DNA of 64,000 nt from Nonomuraea sp. SYSU D8015 (GTDB lineage Bacteria > Actinomycetota > Actinomycetes > Streptosporangiales > Streptosporangiaceae): NCBI RefSeq assembly GCF_008065375.1, contig NZ_VJYI01000003.1, positions 310,001 through 374,000 on the forward strand, in the 5' to 3' direction. The notes beneath the pieces were generated by a model. The model was not told the origin of the DNA. It searched no databases and worked only from the letters and a program-made list of their open reading frames with translations. This document shows positions 1-8,868 of the stretch, in pieces (positions within the stretch are counted from its first letter, which is position 1; each line of letters begins with the position of its first letter). The position numbers were made by a program, and so were the translations under genes.

Positions 1-107
1 CCAGGAACCGCGCCTCCTTGCCCGGTTTCCCCATGTGCCGCCCCATCGCAGGCCGGCGCCAAGGGAGCCGCCGGCCGCGCCCCTCTTCCCAAGAGGACCT
101 CTGGCTC

Positions 108-629
108 TCACCCTCGAACAGGCCGGTCACGGAGCCTTCGAGGAACAACTCGCAGATGGCGCGCGCCGGCAGCGGCGCGATGGACAGTACGGCCGGCCTG
201 TCGGCGGGAAGCCTTCGGGCAGGGGCGGCGTGTTGGTGGTGACCAGCTGCGCCAGGCCGGCCTTCTCCAGCCGCTCGCCCGCGTCGCCGGAGAACACCTC
301 GTGGGTGGCGGCCGCGATGACGTGGGTGGCGCCCCGGTCGGCGAGCGCCTCGGCGCGCGGTGTCCACGTGCCGGGTGACGTGCTCGGCCAGCAGCGGGAG
401 CGCGTGCAGATGGTCCACCGGGCCGTCGGAGAACCCCTGCACCTGCGCCGTGTGGAGATCGACGACCATGAGCCGGTCGGCCCCCGGCGGCGGCGAACAG
501 GTCGGCCATCCGCCGGGCCGAGATGGGCTCGCGGCCGCGGTGCTTTTTTTCCTGGCGGGCGTAGCCGGAGAACGGCGCCACGACGGTGATGCGCCGCGCC
601 GAGGCGCGCTTGAGCGCGGAAACGCACCG
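108..629 (-). pseudogene. Ribose-phosphate pyrophosphokinase (PRPP synthetase) remnant
   Basis: The minus strand encodes recognisable pieces of PRPP synthetase in three different frames. The first piece (about 615-485) reads RRITVVAPFSGYARQEKKHR and on through the REPISAR motif. A frameshift at the run of five C at 481-485 moves to ADRLMVVDLHTAQVQGFSDG. The next piece, ATHVIAAATHEVFSG, follows directly, so the stretch between them (catalytic flexible loop and the PRPP-binding VDDM-DTGGT motif) is deleted. A last shift gives VLSIAPLPARAICELF and the usual SVTGLF ending. The first roughly 80 residues are also absent, replaced by the neighbouring gene's end. N-terminal truncation, internal deletion and at least two frameshifts together make this a decayed copy, not a sequencing error. 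The end coordinate is approximate. Confidence 0.85.
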
Positions 630-1817
630 CTACCGGCCCATCGCGGGCTGCCGGCGTTCCTCGACGTACGACTTCAGCCGCATCAGGTCGTCCCTGAGCC
701 TGGTCGCCGGGTCCGCGCCCAGCAGCCGCGCGACGGCGTGACCGGCGGCCCCCATGACCGGGTTGTAGGTCAGCTCCACCTGCACCCGCGTCCGACCGCC
801 CTCCTCGGGCGCCAGCCGCACCGCGCCCGTGTGCGCGATCAACTGGCCCTCGGTGGACTTCCACGTGATGTGCTTGCCCTCCTCGCGGCTGGTCTCGACG
901 GCGTCGAACCTGATGGGCCGGCCCGCGGGGCCGCTGATCTCCCAGTGGGAACGGACGCCGTCGGCGGATCGCCGGACCTCCCGGACATCGGGCATGAACG
1001 TCGCGAAGACGGAGTAGTCGCTCACCAGCGGCCAGATCTCCTCCGGAGGCGCGGCGATCGAGACGGCGCGGTTGACGTCGACGGCCCGACGGCCGGCGTT
1101 GATGCCCGTCAGCCGGCGCAGGGGGAGGTTCGTGGCGGCGCGGGCGCCCAGCGCGGTCGCGGCGCAGCGTACGCTCCAGGCGACCGGACGGGGGAACCGG
1201 CGGGAGAGCCCCCACATCACGGCGGCCGCCGTGCCGGCGAGGAACCTCGCCGAGGGCGCCCAGTGCTGCTGGAGCAGCTCGGGCACGGGTGGCCGGATCC
1301 GGCCCCCGCCCTGGAGCTGCGGCACCTGCGACGGGTCGCGGTGCACCCTCCACTGCGCGTCGACGGCCTTCACGCCGGGAATGCGGCGGACCGCCCGCGC
1401 CGCCCTCCGCTCCTCGCCCCTGAGCACGTCGCCCTCCAGGCGCGCCACGCGGTCCTGGACGCTCACATGGACGGCGTGCGGATGGGTCAGATAGCGGCCG
1501 AGCTCCGCTCGTACGCGCTCGTGCAGGATCCGGTCGTCAGCCGAGCGGCCGGTCAGCCGGAAGCGGGTGCCCGCGGCGAGGCCGCGCGAGCGGTTGCCCA
1601 GATCGCGGCTCACGCGGCCGAGACCGTACGACAGCTCGTGAACGGCGTGCGAGGCCTGGTCGCGCATCTTGGCCCGGCGGCTTCGGCCGCGGTCGGGATC
1701 GAACAGATACTCCATGGTGGCGCCGGCGGCGGCGCTCGCGCCGAGCATGGCCGCGGTCTTCGCCCACGGGCGTCCTGGTTCTCCGGCCACTGCCGAATCG
1801 AGATCACGAGTACGCAC
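630..1817 (-). CDS. BON domain and SRPBCC (cyclase/dehydrase-like) protein
   Basis: 395 residues. The N-terminus carries an Ala-rich stretch followed by a basic YLFDPDRGRSRRAK segment typical of small actinobacterial envelope-associated proteins. Residues about 95-160 match a BON domain (lipid or surface binding; RVARLEGDVLRGEERRAA). After a short hydrophobic segment (FLAGTAAAVMWGL), residues about 245-385 form a SRPBCC/polyketide-cyclase-like fold (VNRAVSIAAPPEEIWPLVSD, then ITWKSTEGQLIAHTGAVRL). Similar BON+SRPBCC fusions occur in Actinobacteria without a settled biochemical role; ligand binding is the family expectation. Transcribed leftward away from aconitase and followed directly by the PRPP synthetase remnant. 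Function not determined. Confidence 0.85.
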   Translation of the reverse strand: MRTRDLDSAVAGEPGRPWAKTAAMLGASAAAGATMEYLFDPDRGRSRRAKMRDQASHAVHELSYGLGRVSRDLGNRSRGLAAGTRFRLTGRSADDRILHERVRAELGRYLTHPHAVHVSVQDRVARLEGDVLRGEERRAARAVRRIPGVKAVDAQWRVHRDPSQVPQLQGGGRIRPPVPELLQQHWAPSARFLAGTAAAVMWGLSRRFPRPVAWSVRCAATALGARAATNLPLRRLTGINAGRRAVDVNRAVSIAAPPEEIWPLVSDYSVFATFMPDVREVRRSADGVRSHWEISGPAGRPIRFDAVETSREEGKHITWKSTEGQLIAHTGAVRLAPEEGGRTRVQVELTYNPVMGAAGHAVARLLGADPATRLRDDLMRLKSYVEERRQPAMGR

Positions 1818-1953
1818 GATCTTCCCCCTCTTCCTCCCGTACGAGCGCGGCTACCCCGACCCGTGGACGGCTAACTGGCAGCTCACGGGGTTTGGCCGCG
1901 GCCCCGCCCGGGTAGCCGGGTGGCTCGCCACGAGGCGTCGAGGGGCGAGCACC

Positions 1954-3867
1954 GTGAACCTGGCCGAGAAGCTGATCAGCTCGCACCTGGCCGAGGGGGA
2001 CATGCGGCCGGGCGGGGAGATCGGGCTGCGCGTCGACCAGGCGCTGATCCAGGACGCCACCGGCACGATGGTGATGCTGGAGCTGGAGGCGCTCGGCCTG
2101 GAGCGGGTCCGCACCGAGGTGGCGGCGCAATACGTCGACCACAACCTCCTGCAGTCCGACGAGCGCAACATGGCCGACCACCTGTTCCTGCGCTCGGCCT
2201 GCCGTCGGTACGGGATCTGGTACTCGCCGCCCGGCAACGGCGTCTCCCACCCCACGCACATGCAGCACTTCGGCGTGCCGGGCAGGACGCTGGCCGGCGC
2301 CGACTCCCACACCTGCGCGGCCGGCTCGCTCGGCATGCTGGCGATCGGCGTGGGCGGTCTGGAGGTGGCGATGGCCATGGCCGGGCAGCCGCTGTACGTG
2401 ACCATGCCCCACGTCTGGGGAGTCCGCCTGACCGGCGCGCTGCCGGACTGGGTGAGCGCCAAGGACGTCATCCTGGAGCTGCTGCGCCGCCACGGGGTGT
2501 CGGGCGGCGTGAACAGGATGGTCGAATACCACGGCCCGGCACTCGGCACGCTGAGCGCGATGGACCGGCACGTGATCGCCAACATGGGCGCCGAGCTGGG
2601 CGCCACTACCTCGGTCTTCCCCTCCGATGGGCGGGTGCTGGAGTTCCTGGAATCCCAGGGCCGCGCGGACGACTACACCGAGCTGGTCGCCGACCCGGAC
2701 GCGGGATACGACGTCGAGGACGAGATCGACCTGTCGGCGCTGGAGCCGCTGATCGCGCGGCCGAGCTCGCCGGGGAACGTGGTCCCGGTGCGGCAGGCGG
2801 CGGGCGAGCCGGTCCACCAGGTGGTGGTGGGCTCGTCGGCGAATCCGGGGCTGCGCGACTTCGCGGTGGTGGCGGAGATGCTGCGCGGCAGGCAGGTGCA
2901 CCCGCAGGTGTCGCTGGAGATCAACCCGACGTCGCGGCAGATCCTGGCCGACCTCACGAAGTCCGGCGCCGTCACCGCGCTGCTCGAAGCCGGCGCCCGC
3001 ATCCACCAGACCGGCTGCCTGGGCTGCATCGGCATGGGCCAGGCCCCCGCGGTCGGCCGCAACAGCCTGCGTACGTTCCCCCGCAACTTCCCCGGCCGCT
3101 CCGGCACCCATGACGACGCCGTGTGGCTCTGCTCGCCGGAGACCGCCGCCGCGTCGGCGCTCACCGGCGCCATCACCGACCCGCGCGACCTCGGCCTGGA
3201 CCATCCGGAGGTACGGGAGCCGCGCCGGGTCAGCACGATCACCGCCCCGCTGCAGCGGCCCCTGCCGATCGAGGAGGCCCGCGAGGTCGCCCTGGTCAAG
3301 GCGGAGAGCATCGGCTCGCTGCCCGAGCTGGACCCGCTGCCCGACTCGCTCACCCTGCCGGTCGTGCTCAAGGTCGGCGACGACGTCTCCACCGACGAGA
3401 TCATGCCCGCGGGCGCCCGGGCGCTGCCGTACCGGAGCAACATCGCGGCGCTGGCGGACTTCGCCTTCGGGCAGATCGACGACACGTACCCGGAGCGGGC
3501 CCGCGCCGCGGGGCCGCACGCCATCGTGGGCGGGCGCAACTACGGGCAGGGCTCCTCCCGCGAGCACGCCGCGATCGTCCCCCGTCATCTGGGACTCCGC
3601 GTCGTGATCGCCAAGTCGTTCGCCCGCATCCACTGGCAGAACCTGGCCAACTTCGGCGTGCTGGCGCTGGAGTTCGCCGACGAGTCCGGCTACGACCGGC
3701 TCGCCCAGGGCGACGAGCTGCGCCTGGACGGGCTGCGCAAGGCGGTGGAGACCGGCGGCGAGATCACGGCCGACGGCGTCGTGCTCCGGCACCGCCTGTC
3801 CGCCCGTCAGCGCGCCATGGTCCTGGCCGGCGGATGGATCTCCCAGGTCAGGAACACCGGCTCCTGA
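1954..3867 (+). CDS. Aconitate hydratase (aconitase)
   Basis: 637 residues with a GTG start at 1954. An upstream ATG in frame exists at 1669, but the residues before 1954 are unlike the family and would overlap the divergent gene. Catalyses citrate/isocitrate interconversion in the TCA cycle using a 4Fe-4S cluster. The three cluster cysteines are visible: C121 in GADSHTCAAG and C355/C358 in QTGCLGCIGMG. The C-terminal swivel domain has GRNYGQGSSREHAA near residue 530. The length and the VNLAEKLISSHL start fit the shorter mitochondrial-type aconitase group rather than the roughly 900-residue AcnA type. Divergent from the BON/SRPBCC gene; stands alone. Confidence 0.92.
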   Translation: MNLAEKLISSHLAEGDMRPGGEIGLRVDQALIQDATGTMVMLELEALGLERVRTEVAAQYVDHNLLQSDERNMADHLFLRSACRRYGIWYSPPGNGVSHPTHMQHFGVPGRTLAGADSHTCAAGSLGMLAIGVGGLEVAMAMAGQPLYVTMPHVWGVRLTGALPDWVSAKDVILELLRRHGVSGGVNRMVEYHGPALGTLSAMDRHVIANMGAELGATTSVFPSDGRVLEFLESQGRADDYTELVADPDAGYDVEDEIDLSALEPLIARPSSPGNVVPVRQAAGEPVHQVVVGSSANPGLRDFAVVAEMLRGRQVHPQVSLEINPTSRQILADLTKSGAVTALLEAGARIHQTGCLGCIGMGQAPAVGRNSLRTFPRNFPGRSGTHDDAVWLCSPETAAASALTGAITDPRDLGLDHPEVREPRRVSTITAPLQRPLPIEEAREVALVKAESIGSLPELDPLPDSLTLPVVLKVGDDVSTDEIMPAGARALPYRSNIAALADFAFGQIDDTYPERARAAGPHAIVGGRNYGQGSSREHAAIVPRHLGLRVVIAKSFARIHWQNLANFGVLALEFADESGYDRLAQGDELRLDGLRKAVETGGEITADGVVLRHRLSARQRAMVLAGGWISQVRNTGS

Positions 3868-4099
3868 CCGGTCCGCCGCCGTCCGCTAAGGCACCGGCGC
3901 TCCGGGCCCCGGCTGCCGTCGGCTTCGGGGTGGGCGTCCTGTCCTTCGGCCGCAGGTCGCCCGTGCCCGGGCACACAGGCCGGTCCGTCGCCTCGACAGG
4001 CACCGGCGGGGCGGGCAACACCCCCGTGGGTGGCGCCCTGGTCGGCGAGGGCGTCGGCGGCCCGCACAATGGCACCGCCGGCGGTGAGACGGCCCCGGG

Positions 4100-4561
4100 T
4101 CAGTGGTGAGGGGCGCGGCCGCTCTCGCGGTGGCCGGCGCGGCGGAGCCCGAGGAGTTCCTGGCGGGCCGCGGCCTGCTGCAGCGAGAGCCCGGCCTGGA
4201 TGCCCTGGAAGACCCCCTCCAGCCAGCCGACGAGCTGCCCGTGCAGGATGCGGATCTCCGCCTGCGTCGGCGGCCGGTCGCCGGGGATGTCGGGACGCAG
4301 CCGCGCCAGCTCGTCGCGGAGCTCCGGGGCGACGGAGCGGGCGATCTCCTCGATGGCCAGGCTGTGGATCCGGAGGAGCCGCTCGCGCGCGCTCTCGTCC
4401 AGCGGCATCCCACGTGCCTCGGTGAGCAGCTGGTGCACCATGGTGCCCACCCGTATGAGGTGTGCGGGCTCCTGCACCTGCTCGATCTCGGCCATCAGCG
4501 CCTCTTGCCGCCGCACGGCGTGGCCGCGTCCGCCCCGGCGGGATTCACGGATCTTAGCCAT
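4100..4561 (-). CDS. Bacterial proteasome activator (Bpa/PafE)-like protein lacking the C-terminal docking motif
   Basis: 153 residues, starting at the ATG preceded by AGAGGA 8 nt upstream. The core matches mycobacterial Bpa/PafE: HLIRVGTMVHQLLTEAR, then PLDESARERLLRIH, PELRDELARL and GQLVGWLEGVFQGIQAGLSL. Bpa forms a ring that opens the 20S proteasome without ATP, docking through a C-terminal Gly-Gln-Tyr-Leu. Here the protein ends in RESGRAPHH, with no GQYL or HbYX-type tail, and the other two frames just downstream do not supply one. The acidic N-terminal extension of the mycobacterial protein is also missing. It is therefore a Bpa-family paralogue that may not activate the proteasome in the known way. 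Divergent from PolX. Confidence 0.85.
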   Translation of the reverse strand: MAKIRESRRGGRGHAVRRQEALMAEIEQVQEPAHLIRVGTMVHQLLTEARGMPLDESARERLLRIHSLAIEEIARSVAPELRDELARLRPDIPGDRPPTQAEIRILHGQLVGWLEGVFQGIQAGLSLQQAAARQELLGLRRAGHRESGRAPHH

Positions 4562-4721
4562 GCTGATCTGTCCTCTGGCGTGCGAATATTCACAATCGCA
4601 CTTCCCTTGCCCCAAGGCTTCGCACTCAGTCCCGCCGGTCCGGGCAGGCCCGGCGGCATCGGCCATCCCCCGATAGTTGCCGCGATTTCGGGATAGATGC
4701 GCTTTAAGGGGATGATGCGAG

Positions 4722-6440
4722 ATGGCACGCACCAACGACGACGTGGCCGCCGTGCTGGAGGAGTACGCCGACCTCCTCGCCATCACCGGTCACGAGGATT
4801 TCAAGATCCGCGTCTACCAGAAGGCCGCCCGGTCGATCGGCGCCTACCCGGACGACATCGCCGGCTACGACGCCGCCGCGCTGAGACGGATCCCCAACGT
4901 GGGCGAGTCGATCGCCGCCAAGGTCGCCGAATACCTACGATCCGGCACGATGGCGAAGCTGGAGGAGCTGCGTGGCCGCATCCCCGCCGGGGTCCGCGCG
5001 CTCACCCACATTCCCGCCCTGGGGCCCAAACGGGCGATGGTGCTGCACGAGCGCCTGGGCGTGGACTCCCCGGCAAGCCTGGAGTCGGCGATCGCCGCCG
5101 GCGCCCTGCGCGGCCTGCCGGGCTTCGGCCCCAAGACCGAGGAGAATTTGCTGCACGGCATCGCCCTGCTGCGCGACTCCGGGCAGCGGGTCCACCTGGG
5201 CGTGGCCATGCCGCTGGCCGAGGACATCGTGGCGGCGCTGGAGGCGGTGCGGGGCTGCCGGCGATGCGGGTACGCCGGGTCGCTGCGCCGCATGAAGGAC
5301 ACCATCGGCGACATCGACGTCCTGGCCACGTCGGACCGCCCGAGGGTGCTGATGGACGCCTTCGTCGGGCTCTCCCAGGTGACGGAGGTCATCGTCCGCG
5401 GCGACAAGAAGACCTCGCTGCGAACCGGCCAAGGGCTGCAGGTGGACCTCCGGGTGGTGCCGCCGGACGCGTGGGGCGCGGCCGTGCAGTACTTCACCGG
5501 GTCCAAGGCGCACAACATCCGCACCCGCGAGATCGCCCAGCACCACAAGCTCAAGCTGTCGGAGTACGGCCTGTTCGACGCCGTCACCGAAGAGAAGATC
5601 GTCTCCAGGACCGAGGAGGAGGTCTACCAGCGGCTCGGCCTGCCGTGGATCCCGCCGACGCTGCGCGAGGACACCGGCGAGATCGAGGCCGCGCTGGCCG
5701 GGGCGCTCCCCGACCTGGTCACCGAGGCCGACGTGCGCGGCGACCTGCACACCCACACCGACCTCACCGACGGCCACGCCTCGCTCGAGGACATGGTCGC
5801 CGCCGCGGCCGCGCGCGGGTACGCGTACTACGCCGTCACCGACCACGGGCCCAACCTGTACATGCAGCAGATGACCCTGGGGAAGGCCGTCGCGCAACGC
5901 GAGCGGCTGCGCGAGCTGGACGGCGCGTACGGCCCGCGCCTGCTGCACGGCATCGAGCTCAACATCGACCCCGACGGCGAGGTGGACTGGCCGCCCGACG
6001 TGCTGGCGGGCTTCGACGTGTGCGTCGCCTCGGTGCACTCCCACTTCGACCTGCCGCGCGACAGGATGACCGGGCGGCTGGTGCGAGCCGCGAAGAACCC
6101 GCACGTCAGCATCATCGGCCATCCCAGCGCCCGGCTGATCGGCCGCCGCCCGCCCATCGACGCGGACTGGGACGAGGTCTTCCGGGCGTGCGCGCGCTCC
6201 GGGACCGCGCTGGAGATCAACGCCTTCCCCGACCGGCTCGACCTGGCCGCCGAGCTCATCCGGCGGGCGCGGCCGTACGGCGTGAAGTTCGCCGTGGACA
6301 GCGACTCCCACGCGGTCGGCCACCTGGCCAACCTGCGTTACGGCATCGGCACGGCCCAGCGAGGCTGGCTCACCGCCGACGATGTGATCAACACCTGGCC
6401 CCTGGACCGCCTCACCGCCTTCCTCCGGAAGAACCGCTGA
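4722..6440 (+). CDS. polX: DNA polymerase/3'-5' exonuclease PolX
   Basis: 572 residues, the normal length for bacterial family X polymerases. N-terminal helix-hairpin-helix modules (LRRIPNVGESIAAKVAEYL; LTHIPALGPKRAM; GLPGFGPKTEENLL) precede a Pol-beta palm with the metal-binding aspartates D197 and D199 (GDIDVL) and D242 (VDLRVV). The C-terminal PHP domain begins near residue 340 (DLHTHTDLTDG) and contains further His/Asp metal ligands (VTDHG, SVHSHFD, DSDSHAV). It fills short gaps in base-excision and break repair; the PHP domain is the exonuclease. Monocistronic, divergent from the Bpa-like gene. Confidence 0.93.
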   Translation: MARTNDDVAAVLEEYADLLAITGHEDFKIRVYQKAARSIGAYPDDIAGYDAAALRRIPNVGESIAAKVAEYLRSGTMAKLEELRGRIPAGVRALTHIPALGPKRAMVLHERLGVDSPASLESAIAAGALRGLPGFGPKTEENLLHGIALLRDSGQRVHLGVAMPLAEDIVAALEAVRGCRRCGYAGSLRRMKDTIGDIDVLATSDRPRVLMDAFVGLSQVTEVIVRGDKKTSLRTGQGLQVDLRVVPPDAWGAAVQYFTGSKAHNIRTREIAQHHKLKLSEYGLFDAVTEEKIVSRTEEEVYQRLGLPWIPPTLREDTGEIEAALAGALPDLVTEADVRGDLHTHTDLTDGHASLEDMVAAAAARGYAYYAVTDHGPNLYMQQMTLGKAVAQRERLRELDGAYGPRLLHGIELNIDPDGEVDWPPDVLAGFDVCVASVHSHFDLPRDRMTGRLVRAAKNPHVSIIGHPSARLIGRRPPIDADWDEVFRACARSGTALEINAFPDRLDLAAELIRRARPYGVKFAVDSDSHAVGHLANLRYGIGTAQRGWLTADDVINTWPLDRLTAFLRKNR

Positions 6441-6450
6441 CGGCGGGGCC

Positions 6451-7035
6451 TCAGTACGGGCGGCCGGTGCCCTCTCCTGGCAGGTAGCCGCCGTCATCGG
6501 CGTCCGTGCGGCCGGAGCCGCCGTCCGGGTCGTCCTCCTCGTCCGAAGGCACCCACTCGACGTCCGCGCTGATGTGCTCCCCGTCGCGCAGGGCGCCCGC
6601 CGGTTCCTCCGGCTCGCCGCCGCCTTCGTCGATCACCATCCCGTGCTCGGCCTCGTCGACCGGGCCCCGGACGCGGAAGCCCGGGTCCCCGCCCTCGCCC
6701 TGCTGTTCCAGCGTCTCCGGGGGCATGGGATGGGGGCTCGGGCCGTAGGTGGCGACGTGGTCGTCGATCTCGTCGGTACGGGCCGCCACGGCCTTCTCGT
6801 CGGATCCCGCCGTCACCGGCCACTCGTCGTCCCGGCCGGCCACGTACCCCATGGGCTCGGCGTACCCGCTCTTCGGCTCGGCGTCGTCACCCGGCCGGGC
6901 CCGCGGAGGGACGTTGGAGCCGCGGATCGAGGCGGGCCCCACATCGCCGCCCATGTTGTGCAGATCGGGATCGAACGTGGTGCCTTTGTCCTGCTCGCGC
7001 CGTTTGTCGCGGTCTTCGCGGTGCTCGTTCGGCAT
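6451..7035 (-). CDS. Acidic hydrophilic hypothetical protein
   Basis: 194 residues from the ATG at 7035 (MPNEHREDRDKRREQ). Strongly hydrophilic and rich in Asp, Glu, Gly and Pro, with no membrane segment, signal peptide or recognised catalytic motif. Several short segments (PMGYVAGRDDEWPV; GADVEWVPSDEEDD-like text near the C-terminus) look like disordered linkers. It follows the DUF5709 gene by 8 nt on the same strand, so the two are probably one transcript and may share a stress or cell-surface-related role. No function can be assigned from sequence. Confidence 0.75.
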   Translation of the reverse strand: MPNEHREDRDKRREQDKGTTFDPDLHNMGGDVGPASIRGSNVPPRARPGDDAEPKSGYAEPMGYVAGRDDEWPVTAGSDEKAVAARTDEIDDHVATYGPSPHPMPPETLEQQGEGGDPGFRVRGPVDEAEHGMVIDEGGGEPEEPAGALRDGEHISADVEWVPSDEEDDPDGGSGRTDADDGGYLPGEGTGRPY

Positions 7036-7043
7036 GCGTCTCC

Positions 7044-7613
7044 TCACTCGGGCTCCACTCGCATGGCCGCCTCCTCGGCGGAATAGCCGCCGGCGTCCGG
7101 CCCGGCCTCCGTGGCGACCTCGTCGGGCTCGGCGTCCTCGCGGGCTCCCTCGTCGGGGGCGACCAGGCGGCCCGCGCGGCGGGGCTCGTCCCAGACCTGG
7201 CCCGAAGGCTCCTCGGGCTGTGCCTCCCACGCCGGGTCGACGCCGCTGTCCGGTTCGTAGCCCGTGTCCAGGTCCGAGCCCATGCCCAGCCCGCTCTCCT
7301 CGGTCACCTTCTCGACGGCCGGCGCGTCGCTCTCGTCAGTGGGCGGCCGGGCAGCCGTGGCGGATCCGTCCACCGCGTACACCGGCTGCTCCTCGGGGAC
7401 CTCCCGGTCGAGGCGGCCGCTCAGCGACTCGCCCTGGATCTGCTCCTCGTTCGTGGTGCCGTAGTCGTCCACGGCGACCGGCTCGTCGGCCGGCAGCGGC
7501 GCCTCCTGCGGGTCCACCGCCCACTGCTGTTCGGGCGTGCCGTCCTGCAGGTCCGGGATCCCCTCGTCCTCGAACCGCGAGTGGGGATCGTGCTCTGGTG
7601 TGTGATGACTCAT
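7044..7613 (-). CDS. DUF5709 domain protein
   Basis: 189 residues, acidic and Gly/Pro-rich, predicted mostly disordered. The segment IQGESLSGRLDREVPEE followed later by RRAGRLVAPDEGAREDAEPD and YSAEEAAM is the DUF5709 signature found in many actinobacteria. The family has no known activity. First gene of a two-gene unit with the acidic protein at 6451-7035; divergent from the ferredoxin gene with a 170-bp gap that would hold both promoters. Confidence 0.85.
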   Translation of the reverse strand: MSHHTPEHDPHSRFEDEGIPDLQDGTPEQQWAVDPQEAPLPADEPVAVDDYGTTNEEQIQGESLSGRLDREVPEEQPVYAVDGSATAARPPTDESDAPAVEKVTEESGLGMGSDLDTGYEPDSGVDPAWEAQPEEPSGQVWDEPRRAGRLVAPDEGAREDAEPDEVATEAGPDAGGYSAEEAAMRVEPE

Positions 7614-7783
7614 ACCGTTCCCCCGCTTCTCCTCCTCCTCGGTTCCCGTGCAGGCGGGCGAACCCGGCCCCTACCCACACGTCACGGAAGACCACACGGA
7701 ACGACTGAGGAAGACATCCGCCTCAAGCCGGGCAACAGGGGCAGACTGGGATTTCGACGGGGCACACAGAACGGAGCACCGAC

Positions 7784-7975
7784 ATGAAGGTACGCATCGA
7801 CCCCGAGCGCTGCCAGGGACATGGCCGCTGCTACGACCTCGCCCCCGGCCTGTTCGACGAGGACGACGAGGGCTACGGGCAGGTCGCCGGCGACGGCAGC
7901 GTGCCGCAGGACGAGGAACGCGCGGCGCGCCTGGCGGTGGCCAACTGCCCGGAAAGAGCGATCGAGCTGCTCTAG
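7784..7975 (+). CDS. 3Fe-4S ferredoxin
   Basis: 63 residues. Shows the single-cluster pattern C10-x5-C16 (CQGHGRC) and C55-P56, with His13 at the position where 4Fe-4S ferredoxins have a fourth cysteine. Small ferredoxins of this type pass electrons to cytochrome P450s in actinobacteria. No P450 or ferredoxin reductase is present in this window, so its partner is elsewhere. Its stop overlaps the end of the convergent CitE-like gene by 4 nt. Confidence 0.93.
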   Translation: MKVRIDPERCQGHGRCYDLAPGLFDEDDEGYGQVAGDGSVPQDEERAARLAVANCPERAIELL

Positions 7976-8868
7976 AAGACGTCCTTTCCGCCTTCGGCCC
8001 GGCCGAGCGCGGCCCGTGCCCTGGCCGCCATGGCCTCGTCCACCATCTCCCCTTCGAAGGCGATCGCCCCGGCGCCGCGCGCCTGCGCCTCCTCCACCGC
8101 GGCGATCAGCCGCTCGTAACGTGCGAGTTCCTCCGGGCTGGGCGAGAACACCTCGTTGATCAAGGGGACGTGGGAGGGGTGGACGGCCATCATGCCCTCG
8201 TAGCCGAGCGCGCGGTTCTGCTCGGCGAAGGCACGCAGCCCGTCGAGGTCGGCGATGGCCGTCCACAGGCCGGCGACGGGGCACGGCGTGCCGGCCGCGC
8301 GGACGTCCAGCAGGACGCGGGAGCGCAGGGCCAGGGTCTCGATGCCGGAAGGGCTCCAGCGGTAGCCGATGGCCCGCTCCACGTCGCCGGCCGGACCGGT
8401 GACCGCCCCTACGTAGGCGACGCGGGCGGCGGCCCGGGCGACGTCGTACGCCTCCCGCAGCGCGGCGGCGCTCTCCAGCAGCGGCACCAGCGCGATGCGG
8501 CCCTCGGGCAGGCCGTGTTCGCGTTCGCACCAGGTCAGGAGCCGGTCGGCGAGCCGCACGTCCGCCGGGCCGCCGATCTTGGGGACGACCACCCCGGCGA
8601 GGCGGGCGTGCGTGACGGCCCGCAGGTCCTCGGCGGCCGCCCAGCCGTCGAGGGGGTTGATCCGGACGAGGAGCGCCATGTCGCCGGTGAAGGCGGCGAC
8701 GGCCTCGGCCACCCGGATGCGGGCGGCGGGCTTCTCGGCGGGCGGGACGGCGTCCTCCAGGTCGAGGATGGCCGCGTCGGCCCCGGCGGCCTCGGCCTTG
8801 GCCAGCCAGTCGGTCCTGGTCCCGGGGACGAAGAGCAGCGAGCGCAGCCGGGGCCGGTCAGATGACAC
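7972..8868 (-). CDS. CitE-like (HpcH/HpaI family) acyl-CoA lyase
   Basis: 298 residues, the usual size. Conserved features: LLFVPGTRTDWLAKA, DAAILDLEDAVPP, the arginine in LLVRINP, the metal-binding Glu in LVPLLESA and Asp in VTGPAGDVERAIGY, and GMMAVHPSHVPLIN. CitE-like lyases cleave (or form) beta-hydroxyacyl-CoAs such as malyl-, citramalyl- or citryl-CoA. The upstream CoA-transferase gene overlaps it by 11 nt, so the pair is translationally coupled. A natural reading is CoA activation of a hydroxy di- or tricarboxylate followed by C-C cleavage. The exact substrate cannot be read from the sequence. Confidence 0.88.
   Translation of the reverse strand: MSSDRPRLRSLLFVPGTRTDWLAKAEAAGADAAILDLEDAVPPAEKPAARIRVAEAVAAFTGDMALLVRINPLDGWAAAEDLRAVTHARLAGVVVPKIGGPADVRLADRLLTWCEREHGLPEGRIALVPLLESAAALREAYDVARAAARVAYVGAVTGPAGDVERAIGYRWSPSGIETLALRSRVLLDVRAAGTPCPVAGLWTAIADLDGLRAFAEQNRALGYEGMMAVHPSHVPLINEVFSPSPEELARYERLIAAVEEAQARGAGAIAFEGEMVDEAMAARARAALGRAEGGKDVF

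Noticed and set aside
1804..3792. Long open frame antisense to aconitase
   Set aside because: Its translation is His/Arg/Gly-rich with no motif, typical of antisense frames in GC-rich genes, while the sense strand holds complete cluster ligands.
7972..7975. 4-nt overlap of ferredoxin and lyase stops as a regulatory feature
   Set aside because: Convergent stop overlaps of this size are common in compact genomes and carry no clear signal.
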